Shown: one piece after another, positions 29,838-36,130 of the stretch
Layout: every line of letters starts with the position of its first letter
How positions within the stretch are numbered: the stretch's first letter is position 1
NCBI GenBank assembly: GCA_023390245.1
Contig: JAEWDF010000109.1
Span: forward strand, 1-36,130
DNA: 36,130 bases
Reading direction: 5' to 3'
Source of the DNA: Pseudomonadota bacterium
Lineage (GTDB): Bacteria > Pseudomonadota > Alphaproteobacteria > Caulobacterales > Caulobacteraceae
Position numbers and translations under genes: made by a program
Notes under the pieces: model-generated
Seen by the model: the letters and a program-made list of their open reading frames with translations, nothing else
What the model was told of the DNA's origin: nothing
Database searches by the model: none

Positions 29838-31703
29838 ATGAAGAGTCAGTTGATGGCCGCCGCGGCGGCCTGCGCCCTCGCCTTCACCGCCGCCTGCGCC
29901 ACGGCGCGGGCGCCCGACGCCGCCCCGGTCCAGGCCGCATCGGCCCCGGCGGCGGGCGACTATCCGGTCACCGTCGAGGGCGCGGCCCGCTTCGTCGCCG
30001 ACGCCGAGACCCGGCTGCTGGCCCTGTACGAATACGTCGCCCGCGTCCAGTGGGCGCGCGCCACCAACATCACCTTCGACACCATGTGGCTGGAGTCCAA
30101 GGCCAACGCCGAGGCGACCGAGCTCCAGGTCCAGTTCGCCAACCAGGCGGCCCGGTTCAACGATGTCCAGGTCGATCCGGTGGTGCGCCGCAAGCTGGAC
30201 CTGTTGCGCCTGGGCATCGTCCTGCCGGCGCCGAACCGGCCGGGGGCCGCCGATGAACTGGCCCAGATCACCACGCGACTGGACTCGACCTATTCGACCG
30301 GCAAGTTCGACTTCAAGGGCCGCCAGATCAATCTGGACGACGCCTCCCTGATCCTGGCCGAGAGCCGCGATCCGCAGGAGACCAAGGCCCTGTACGAGGG
30401 CTGGCGCACCGTCTCGCCGGTGATGAAGGACGACTACGCCCGCATGGTCGAGATCGCCAACGAAGGCGCGCGCGAGCTGGGCTTTTCCGACACCGGGGCC
30501 CTGTGGCGCTCGGGCTACGACATGCCGGCCGACGATTTCGCCGCCGAGACCGAGCGGCTGTGGGCGCAGGTCAAGCCGTTCTACGAGAACCTGCACTGCT
30601 ACGTCCGCGCCCGCCTGAACGCCAGGTACGGCGACGCGGTCCAGCCCGACCACGGCCCGATCCGCGCCGACCTCCTGGGCAACATGTGGTCCCAGCAGTG
30701 GGGCAATATCTACGACGTGGTCGCGCCGGCCGAGGGCGGCCGCTCCAGCTACGACCTGACGAATCTGCTGATCAAGGCCGGCTACGATCCGGTCCGCATG
30801 ATGAAGACCGGAGAGGGCTTCTACACCTCGCTGGGGCTGGCGCCGCTGCCGGACACCTTCTGGGAGCGCAGCCAGATCGTCCGCCCGCGCGACCGCGAGG
30901 TGGTCTGCCACGCCTCGGCCTGGGACCTGGACAACGCCGACGACATCCGCATCAAGATGTGCACCAACGTCAACGCGGACGACTTCTACACCGTCCATCA
31001 CGAGCTGGGGCACAACTACTACCAGCGCGCCTACAAGAACCAGCCGATGCTGTTCCGCAACGGGGCCAACGACGGCTTCCACGAGGCGATCGGCGACTTC
31101 GTCGGCCTGTCGGCCCTGACGCCGACCTATCTCAACCAGATTGGCCTGCTGGACGCGACGCCGGGCGAGGACGAGGACATCCCCTTCCTCTTGAAGATGG
31201 CGCTGGACAAGATCGCCTTCCTGCCGTTCGGCCTGATGGTCGACCGCTGGCGCTGGGACGTCTTCTCCGGCCAGGTGGCGCCGGACCAGTACAACGCCGC
31301 CTGGACCGCCGACATGCTGGAGTACCAGGGCCTGGTTCCGCCGGGTCCGCGCCCCGCCAACGCCTTCGATCCCGGCGCCAAGTACCACGTGCCCGGCAAT
31401 ACGCCCTACACCCGCTATTTCCTGGCGCACATCTACCAGTTCCAGTTCCACCGCGCGGCCTGCCGCCAGGCCGGCTGGACCGGGCCGCTGCACCGTTGCT
31501 CCATCTACGGGAACGAGGACGTCGGCCGACGCTTCAACGCCATGCTGGAGATGGGCCAGTCACGGCCCTGGCCCGAGGCGATGCAGGCCTTCACCGGCGA
31601 GACGACCAACGACGCCTCGGCCATCGCCGACTATTTCGCGCCGCTGAACGCCTGGCTGACCGGGCGGAACCGCGGCCACGACTGCGGCTGGTCGCAGGCC
31701 TAA
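29838..31703 (+). CDS. M2-family peptidyl-dipeptidase (ACE-like) lipoprotein
   Basis: A 621-residue zinc metallopeptidase homologous to angiotensin-converting enzyme. A lipoprotein signal (MKSQLMAAAAACALAFTAAC, Cys20) anchors it in the envelope. The zinc site is HHELGH with His388, Glu389 and His392, and the third ligand is Glu416 in DGFHEAIGD, 27 residues after the catalytic Glu exactly as in ACE. Other ACE-like segments are NMWSQQWGNIYD, MLEYQGLVPPGPRP and FLAHIYQFQFHRAAC. Members remove C-terminal dipeptides; the bacterial substrate is unknown, probably peptides in the periplasm. AGGAG is 7 bp before the chosen ATG. A longer in-frame start upstream lacks a signal peptide and overlaps the divergent promoter. 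Confidence 0.93.
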   Translation: MKSQLMAAAAACALAFTAACATARAPDAAPVQAASAPAAGDYPVTVEGAARFVADAETRLLALYEYVARVQWARATNITFDTMWLESKANAEATELQVQFANQAARFNDVQVDPVVRRKLDLLRLGIVLPAPNRPGAADELAQITTRLDSTYSTGKFDFKGRQINLDDASLILAESRDPQETKALYEGWRTVSPVMKDDYARMVEIANEGARELGFSDTGALWRSGYDMPADDFAAETERLWAQVKPFYENLHCYVRARLNARYGDAVQPDHGPIRADLLGNMWSQQWGNIYDVVAPAEGGRSSYDLTNLLIKAGYDPVRMMKTGEGFYTSLGLAPLPDTFWERSQIVRPRDREVVCHASAWDLDNADDIRIKMCTNVNADDFYTVHHELGHNYYQRAYKNQPMLFRNGANDGFHEAIGDFVGLSALTPTYLNQIGLLDATPGEDEDIPFLLKMALDKIAFLPFGLMVDRWRWDVFSGQVAPDQYNAAWTADMLEYQGLVPPGPRPANAFDPGAKYHVPGNTPYTRYFLAHIYQFQFHRAACRQAGWTGPLHRCSIYGNEDVGRRFNAMLEMGQSRPWPEAMQAFTGETTNDASAIADYFAPLNAWLTGRNRGHDCGWSQA

Positions 31704-31763
31704 CGTCGGTTAACCGTCCCGCTTGAGCCTTCCCTTAACCGCAAGGCGCCAGACTGGCGGCCT

Positions 31764-31784
31764 CGCGGACGGATTGCGTCCGCG
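31764..31784. repeat. hairpin between the M2 peptidase and TadG-like genes
   Basis: Perfect 7-bp arms CGCGGAC and GTCCGCG enclose a 7-base loop. No T-tract follows, so it is a weak terminator at best, or a 5' leader structure of the TadG-like gene that starts 28 bp downstream. The two GGTTAACC/CTTAACC half-sites before it are too far apart for a CtrA box. Confidence 0.4.
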
Positions 31785-31811
31785 CCGGGGATCGGCAACT
31801 TGGCAGGATCG

Positions 31812-33731
31812 ATGATCGCGCAGATCTTCAAGCGGCTGGGCCGACTGGGTTCGGACGCGCGCGGGAACGTGGCGATGATGTTCGCCCTCAGCCTGCCCGT
31901 GCTGGTGATGGTGACCTTGGGCGGCGTCGACCTGCACCGGGTCACCACCATGAAGGCCAATCTGCAGGACGCGTTGGACGCCGCGGCGCTGGCCGCGGCG
32001 CGGTCGCCCTACACCAGCGCCGCCGACCTGAAGACCGTCGGCCTGGCCACCCTGCGCGCCAACATTCAGGACAAGGCCCTGCTGAACGGCATAGACGACA
32101 GCGCCGTGACCTTTGTCATGAACGCCAACCAGGTGGTCATCGCTGACGCCACGGCGAACGTGAAGACCCTGGTCGCCAACATCGTCCTGCCGCCCTACGG
32201 CAAGATCATGGACGACACCCTGCCGGTTTCGACCCATTCGGAGGTCAACCGGTCGTCGCGCGATGTCGAGGTGGCGCTGGCGCTCGACATCACCGGCTCG
32301 ATGGACAACTGCACCCGGAACTGCCCGGCGGTCAGCAAGATCAATGCCCTGAAGGCCGCGGCCAAGGAACTGATCGACATCGTGGTGCAGAAGGAGCAGT
32401 CACCCTATTATTCCAAGGTCGCCCTCGTTCCCTATTCGATGGGCGTCAATGTCGGGACCTACGCCGACACGGTTCGGGGCAACCTGACCTCGACCTCGAA
32501 ATCGATCACCGCCGCCACCTGGCTAACGGGCGGCGTCAAGACCATCTCCGGCGTCTCCAAGGCCACGACGGCGGTCGTCACCGCCTCGAACCACGGCTTC
32601 GCCAGGGGTGACAAGGTGGTGATCTGGAGTTCGGAACGGATGACGCCGGTGAACGGCGTCGCCCTGACGGTCGGTGCGGTGACCTCGAACTCCTTCGAAC
32701 TCAGCGGCGTCAACAGCCGCAACTACACGACCTTCTCCGGCACGGCCTATGTCGCCAAGTGCGCCCGGACCGACTGTTCGATCCAGATCACCGTCTCGCA
32801 GCATGGCCTGTCGACCAGCGGCGACGCCGCCTATCTGACCAACATGGGCGGCCTGTCCCAGCTGAACGGGATCGGCTTCCGTGTCAGCGCGACCACGACC
32901 ACCACCGCGACCCTCGCCCTGGACGCTTCGATCAGCCAACTGGCGAACGCGCCTCAAGGCGGAGCCTCCTACACCGGCGGCGGAAAGCTGGCCTGCGGGA
33001 TCGACGGCTGCACCCAGCGTGACTTCATCAACCAGGACGGCGCCTGGGCCCGCCAGGGCTCCAGCACCTGCGTCAGCGAACGCGCGGGGTCCGCCGCCTA
33101 TACGGACGCCGCACCCTCCGGTGCCTCGACCTACGTCGGGCGGAACTACGCGGCCTCGGGCAACGCCTGCCCGTCGGTGGGCATCGTGCCCCTGACCAAC
33201 GTCAAGAAGACCCTGACCGACCAGATCGACAGGTTCGCCGCCGTCGGCTCGACCGCGGGTCACATCGGACTGGCCTGGGCGTGGTACATGGTCTCGCCCG
33301 ACTTCGGCGTCTGGACGGGGACCTCCAAGCCGGCGAACTACGATCCGAACAAGACTCTGAAGGCCGTGGTTCTGATGACCGACGGCGAGTTCAACACCCC
33401 CTATTTCAGGGGAGTCATCGCCTCCGACGCGGGGTCTGGCAGCGGCGGGACCGACACCCACATCAACCAGCCGGCCACGAACGGCTCGTCCTTCGACCAG
33501 GCGTTCCGGCTTTGCCAGAACATGCGAGAGGCGGGCGTCGTCGTCTATACGGTCGGCTTCGACATTCCCGCCCCGGCCAATCTGACCGGCGCCATCGATT
33601 CGGCCGGAGAGCTGATGCAGCGGTGCGCCTCCAATCCCGAGCGCGCCTTCCAGGCCAGCAACTCCACCGACCTCAGCGACGCCTTTCGCGACATCGGCCG
33701 GGACATCACCCGACTGCGGATCTCGCGCTGA
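31812..33731 (+). CDS. TadG-like pilus-assembly protein with vWA domain split by two beta modules
   Basis: A 639-residue protein. The N-terminus has a TadE/TadG segment (DARGNVAMMFALSLPVL, one membrane helix, about 17-39) typical of Flp pilus pseudopilin-like proteins. A von Willebrand A domain begins near 151 (DVEVALALDITGSMD, MIDAS Asp159/Thr161/Ser163), breaks off near 240, and resumes near 455, with LMTDGEFN (Asp524) and a C-terminal VVYTVGFDI. Between lie two similar modules (about 252-316 and 323-396) with an H-G-F/L...GD...NG...F/V pattern like E1 FCCH-type beta domains, then a Cys-rich linker. ATG chosen over an in-frame TTG four codons earlier; the ribosome binding site is weak either way. 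No other tad gene is nearby. Confidence 0.85.
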   Translation: MIAQIFKRLGRLGSDARGNVAMMFALSLPVLVMVTLGGVDLHRVTTMKANLQDALDAAALAAARSPYTSAADLKTVGLATLRANIQDKALLNGIDDSAVTFVMNANQVVIADATANVKTLVANIVLPPYGKIMDDTLPVSTHSEVNRSSRDVEVALALDITGSMDNCTRNCPAVSKINALKAAAKELIDIVVQKEQSPYYSKVALVPYSMGVNVGTYADTVRGNLTSTSKSITAATWLTGGVKTISGVSKATTAVVTASNHGFARGDKVVIWSSERMTPVNGVALTVGAVTSNSFELSGVNSRNYTTFSGTAYVAKCARTDCSIQITVSQHGLSTSGDAAYLTNMGGLSQLNGIGFRVSATTTTTATLALDASISQLANAPQGGASYTGGGKLACGIDGCTQRDFINQDGAWARQGSSTCVSERAGSAAYTDAAPSGASTYVGRNYAASGNACPSVGIVPLTNVKKTLTDQIDRFAAVGSTAGHIGLAWAWYMVSPDFGVWTGTSKPANYDPNKTLKAVVLMTDGEFNTPYFRGVIASDAGSGSGGTDTHINQPATNGSSFDQAFRLCQNMREAGVVVYTVGFDIPAPANLTGAIDSAGELMQRCASNPERAFQASNSTDLSDAFRDIGRDITRLRISR

Positions 33732-33738
33732 TCCGCCG

Positions 33739-34713
33739 TCAGAGCAGGCGGATCTCGCGCAGGCGCTCGGTCAGATAGTCCTCGGCCAGGATGGTCTTGC
33801 CCGCATAGCGGTCCGGATTGTCGACCGTGATCGTGCTCGACAGGGTCTCGATCGGGAAGTCCGGGTTGAAGTGCAGGAAGAAGGGCGTCGAATAGCGGGC
33901 GAAGCCGCGGCGCTCGGGCGCGGGATTGACCACCCGATGGGTCGTCGACGGCAGGACGTGGTTCGTCAGCCGTTGCAGCATGTCGCCAATGTTGACGACC
34001 AAGGCGCCGGGCGGCGGGGCGATGTCCAGCCATGCGCCGTCCCGGTCCAGCAGTTGCAGCCCGGCCTCCTCGGCGCCCAGCAGCAGGGTGATGACGTTGA
34101 TGTCCTCGTGGGCGCCGGCGCGCACGCCAGGCGCATCGGCGGGGACAGGCGGATAGTGCAGCATGCGCAGCACGCTGTTACCCATCTCGACCTTGTCCTC
34201 GAAGAAGTCGTCGCCCAGCTTCAGATAGCGGGCGATGGCCTTCAGCAGGCGCCGGCCCAGCCGGTCCATGTCCTCGAACATGCCGTAGACATGGGCGCGG
34301 AAGCCGGGAACCTCAGTCGGCCAGACGTTGTCGCGCATGTATTTCCGGTACGGATGGCCGTCCGGCAGTTCGCGGCCGACATGCCAGAATTCCTTCAGGT
34401 CGACCGCGGCCGCGCCCTTCGCCGCCTCCACCCCGAAGGGCGTCAGACCCCGCGCGCCGCCCGTGCCGGGCTGGTGATACCGGCGCTTGGTCTCCTCGGG
34501 CAGGGCGAAGAAGGCCTTGGCGTCGTCCAGGGCGGCGGCGATGCGCCCCTCGTCCAGCCCGTGATCGGCGACGACGGCGAAGCCGTAGCGGGCGAAGGAG
34601 CCGCCCAGCGCGTCGCTGAAGGTCTGGAAGTCCTGGTCGTACAGGCGCATCGACACCGGCTGGATGGCCCTGTCGGCGCGGGCGGTCGGTTCGGCGGTCT
34701 GGGTCGCGCTCAC
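33739..34713 (-). CDS. isopenicillin-N-synthase-like 2OG-Fe(II) oxygenase
   Basis: A 324-residue non-heme iron dioxygenase. The double-stranded beta-helix iron site is complete: His202 and Asp204 in GAHEDINVITLL and His259 in STTHRVVNP. Arg273 and Ser275 in RYSTPFF bind 2-oxoglutarate. The N-terminal DIOX_N-type region (FARYGFAVVADHGLDEGRI) is present. Start is GTG with GAGGA about 8 bp upstream. Members hydroxylate or desaturate small molecules; the substrate here is unknown and no biosynthetic cluster surrounds it. Despite the family name there is no reason to expect antibiotic synthesis. Convergent with the TadG-like gene. Confidence 0.9.
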   Translation of the reverse strand: MSATQTAEPTARADRAIQPVSMRLYDQDFQTFSDALGGSFARYGFAVVADHGLDEGRIAAALDDAKAFFALPEETKRRYHQPGTGGARGLTPFGVEAAKGAAAVDLKEFWHVGRELPDGHPYRKYMRDNVWPTEVPGFRAHVYGMFEDMDRLGRRLLKAIARYLKLGDDFFEDKVEMGNSVLRMLHYPPVPADAPGVRAGAHEDINVITLLLGAEEAGLQLLDRDGAWLDIAPPPGALVVNIGDMLQRLTNHVLPSTTHRVVNPAPERRGFARYSTPFFLHFNPDFPIETLSSTITVDNPDRYAGKTILAEDYLTERLREIRLL

Positions 34714-34826
34714 GGGCGTCGTCCTCGATCTGGTGGGGCGGCGGCTCCCATACGCCCAAATCGCGGCGATGTCAGGTCTGCGGCGCGGCGCGCCGTGGCG
34801 GCGGACGTTCAGATACGGTACAGCTT

Positions 34827-34851
34827 GGAACCGTCACAGTAAGCCCGCGTT
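34827..34851 (+). promoter_or_regulatory. perfect EcfG/SigT-type promoter
   Basis: GGAAC (34827-34831), exactly 16 bases, then CGTT (34848-34851) match the alphaproteobacterial general-stress sigma factor consensus with no mismatch. The -10 is about 36 bp before the ATG of the OmpA-type lipoprotein gene. This would place that gene in the PhyR-NepR-EcfG regulon. The match is observed; regulation is inferred. Confidence 0.65.
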
Positions 34852-34887
34852 TCGCGCCATACCGCATCAAACGGAAGGACATCCCAC

Positions 34888-35562
34888 ATGCGCGCCAAGA
34901 TTACCGTCGTCGGCGTCTCCATCGCGGCCCTGCTGGGCGCCGCCGCCTGCACCACGACCGACCCCTATCGTTCGACCCCGCAACGGAACAACACCGGCAC
35001 GGGCGCCATCGCCGGCGCCCTGGGCGGTGCGGTGCTGGGCTATCTGACCAACACCTCCAACAGCGAACAGGGCCGCAAGAACGCCCTGATCGGCGCCGGC
35101 ATCGGCGCCCTGGGCGGCGCGGCCGTCGGCCAGTATATGGACCGCCAGCAGCGCGCGCTCGAGACCGAATTGTCCGGGTCGGGCGTCGGCGTGGCCCGGC
35201 AGGGTGACAACCTTGTCCTGCGCATGCCGGCTGACGTCACCTTCGCCCACAATCAGGCCGACGTGCAGCCGCGCTTCTACGACACGCTGGCCGATGTGGC
35301 CCGGGTGCTGAACGAGTACGACCGTTCCGTCATCGACATCATCGGCCACGCCGATTCCGACGGGACCGACGCCTACAACCTGGACCTCTCGCGTCGGCGC
35401 GCCGCCTCGGTGGCGCAATATCTGGTGAGCCAAGGCGTCCTGGCCGGCCGGCTCTATGTCGATGGCAAGGGCGAGAGCCAGCCGATCGCCTCCAACGCCA
35501 CCGCCGAGGGCAAGGCCCAGAACCGGCGGGTCGAGATCCTGATCCGGCCGTTCACCGGCTGA
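34888..35562 (+). CDS. OmpA-family lipoprotein with glycine zipper (YiaD-like)
   Basis: A 224-residue outer-membrane lipoprotein. Signal with lipobox at Cys21 (LLGAAAC), then a glycine-zipper region with two G-x3-G stretches (AIAGALGGAVLGYL and IGAGIGALGGAAVG), then a C-terminal OmpA domain that binds peptidoglycan (FAHNQADVQP, IIGHADSDGTDAYNLDLSRRRA with the conserved Asp/Arg, and QNRRVEI). This is the YiaD/Pal-like class that ties the outer membrane to the wall. GGAAGGA precedes the ATG and a perfect EcfG-type promoter lies upstream, so induction by general stress is likely. A hairpin terminator follows. Confidence 0.93.
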   Translation: MRAKITVVGVSIAALLGAAACTTTDPYRSTPQRNNTGTGAIAGALGGAVLGYLTNTSNSEQGRKNALIGAGIGALGGAAVGQYMDRQQRALETELSGSGVGVARQGDNLVLRMPADVTFAHNQADVQPRFYDTLADVARVLNEYDRSVIDIIGHADSDGTDAYNLDLSRRRAASVAQYLVSQGVLAGRLYVDGKGESQPIASNATAEGKAQNRRVEILIRPFTG

Positions 35563-35609
35563 TCGTGCCCAGGCCGGCGGGAGCCGGCTTCACTTTCGGG
35601 ATCGATCGG

Positions 35610-35644
35610 GAAGGGGCGGCGCGAAGGCGGCGCCCCTTCTTCGT
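35610..35644 (+). terminator. hairpin terminator after the OmpA-type lipoprotein gene
   Basis: Arms GAAGGGGCG and CGCCCCTTC with a 12-base loop are followed by TTCTTCGT, a modest T-tract, about 48 bp after the stop. A Rho-independent terminator is likely, although the T-run is interrupted. Confidence 0.65.
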
Positions 35645-35720
35645 GCGACCGCACACCGTTCCGTGACTTGCATCCGCCGCCGCCCCATGCTCTCGGATAG
35701 GCGATCATTCGAGGACGATC

Positions 35721-35897
35721 GTGAAACGCGACCATGGCGAACTGACGGAAAGCTTGCGACTGGCCGGAGTGGCCATTGTCAGCGCGGTCGTCGTCGCCGC
35801 CGCCGTCATCGCCCTCGGAGAAGGCGCGCTCCATGGTCCGACCGGCGAGTCCCAGGACCGGGAGCAGGGCGCCGCGCTGATCCGCACCTCCAGCTGA
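35721..35897 (+). CDS. small single-pass membrane protein, unknown function
   Basis: A 58-residue protein starting at GTG with GAGGA 5 bp upstream. A charged N-terminus (MKRDHGELTESLRLAG) leads to one membrane helix (VAIVSAVVVAAAVIALG, about 16-32) and a polar tail (ALHGPTGESQDREQGAALIR). Third codon positions are strongly G/C, as in the neighbouring genes. It follows the OmpA lipoprotein terminator and precedes a leftward terminator, so it is probably a separate short transcript. No family is recognised. A small open frame on the opposite strand is the alternative but lacks a membrane-protein pattern and a ribosome binding site. Confidence 0.6.
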   Translation: MKRDHGELTESLRLAGVAIVSAVVVAAAVIALGEGALHGPTGESQDREQGAALIRTSS

Positions 35898-35946
35898 TCC
35901 AGGGCGAAGACCCGCGCGATTTCGGCGCCACAACCACCTCGCCGCC

Positions 35947-35983
35947 AAAGAAAAACCGCCGCCTCCTCGCGGAAGCGGCGGTT
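35947..35983 (-). terminator. Rho-independent terminator of the right-edge OmpA-family gene
   Basis: Read on the minus strand, arms AACCGCCGC and GCGGCGGTT with a 12-base loop are followed by TTTTTCTTT. It lies about 75 bp after the stop of the partial OmpA-family gene and ends leftward transcription. It also faces the small membrane-protein gene convergently. Confidence 0.88.
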
Positions 35984-36019
35984 GATCTTGTCGCCTTCGA
36001 CAGGCTTCCCTTCCGGATT

Positions 36020-36050
36020 TCCCCGATCCGGATGAAGTCCGGACCGGGGA
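36020..36050. repeat. imperfect hairpin in the 3' region of the OmpA-family gene
   Basis: TCCCCGATCCGGA and TCCGGACCGGGGA form 13-bp arms with one mismatch around a 5-base loop. It lies just after the stop codon of the leftward gene and before its real terminator, and has no T-tract. It may protect the mRNA 3' end. Confidence 0.5.
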
Positions 36051-36059
36051 TTTCGGGTT

Positions 36060-36130
36060 TTAGAAGTTGATGTCGATGGTGGCGCGGCGGTTGAGCGGCT
36101 CGCGCACGCCGTCGGCGGTCGGCTTGGCCA
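36060..36130 (-). CDS. OmpA-family outer membrane protein, C-terminus (partial)
   Basis: Only the last 22 codons are in the window: AKPTADGVREPLNRRATIDI followed by NF and a TAA stop. LNRRATIDINF is the standard end of an OmpA-family peptidoglycan-binding domain in Caulobacterales, where a terminal Phe also fits outer-membrane beta-barrel sorting or the end of the last strand. The rest lies to the right. A strong terminator follows on the same strand. Confidence 0.75.
   Translation of the reverse strand, partial: AKPTADGVREPLNRRATIDINF

Noticed and set aside
29148..31493. A leftward open frame that would fuse the Tyr-rich protein to a large N-terminal part.
   Set aside because: The upstream part is antisense to the M2 peptidase. 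The Tyr-rich gene has its own ribosome binding site and signal peptide at an internal ATG.
31704..31740. Paired TTAA half-sites upstream of the TadG-like gene as a CtrA box.
   Set aside because: The half-sites are about 22 bp apart instead of 7, so they do not fit the CtrA consensus.
36020..36050. Second terminator for the OmpA-family gene at the right edge.
   Set aside because: The hairpin has no T-tract on either strand, and a much better terminator lies just beyond it.

Overview
The base composition (very high GC with strong G/C at third codon positions), the gene families and the gene order point to an alphaproteobacterium of the order Caulobacterales, most likely Brevundimonas or a close relative. 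Supporting signs are a Caulobacter-type FtsK N-terminus, a candidate CtrA box, candidate EcfG/SigT general-stress promoters, a lipid A diamino-sugar gene pair, and GC-rich intergenic palindromes typical of these genomes. The window is chromosomal and dominated by housekeeping genes. I saw no phage, insertion sequence, CRISPR array, rRNA or tRNA.

Layout. 1-5.8 kb: the start of ftsK (leftward), then rightward a UbiH-type hydroxylase, a small membrane protein, a ParD-like regulator overlapping methionine aminopeptidase, a thioredoxin-TPR co-chaperone, a LON-domain protein and a Trm112-like protein, with a five-copy 39-bp repeat array before the last. 5.9-13.1 kb: gshB, an exported beta-repeat protein, the ComM/YifB ATPase, a hypothetical protein, a sensorless hybrid histidine kinase and an AmpG-type transporter. 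13.1-15.6 kb: yidB and an entericidin (leftward), then a lipoprotein, trmD and rplS, closed by a strong terminator. 15.6-20.4 kb: a divergent envelope-sugar locus, with AGE epimerase, GmhB and an alpha/beta hydrolase leftward, and a DegT aminotransferase plus Gfo/Idh dehydrogenase rightward. 20.4-26.7 kb: three exported proteins of unknown role, then rbfA-truB-rpsO-pnp. 26.8-29.6 kb: marC, pyrF and two Gly/Tyr-rich secreted proteins. 29.8-36.1 kb: an ACE-like M2 peptidase lipoprotein, a TadG-like protein whose von Willebrand domain is split by two beta modules, a 2OG-Fe(II) oxygenase, an OmpA-type lipoprotein behind a perfect EcfG-type promoter, a 58-residue membrane protein, and the tail of another OmpA-family gene.

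How they work together. rbfA-truB-rpsO-pnp and trmD-rplS serve ribosome assembly and RNA metabolism. The 16.5-20.4 kb locus probably feeds LPS: GmhB for heptose, and the DegT/Gfo-Idh pair for the 2,3-diamino sugar of lipid A known in Caulobacter and Brevundimonas. AmpG, the OmpA proteins, YidB, entericidin, the M2 peptidase and the Gly/Tyr-rich proteins act at the envelope. The least ordinary signals are the ParD-like/MetAP operon with a centred AT-rich 26-bp dyad, the GCGAAGC-centred intergenic repeats that abut start codons, the split-vWA TadG protein, and a small group of possible EcfG-controlled envelope genes.
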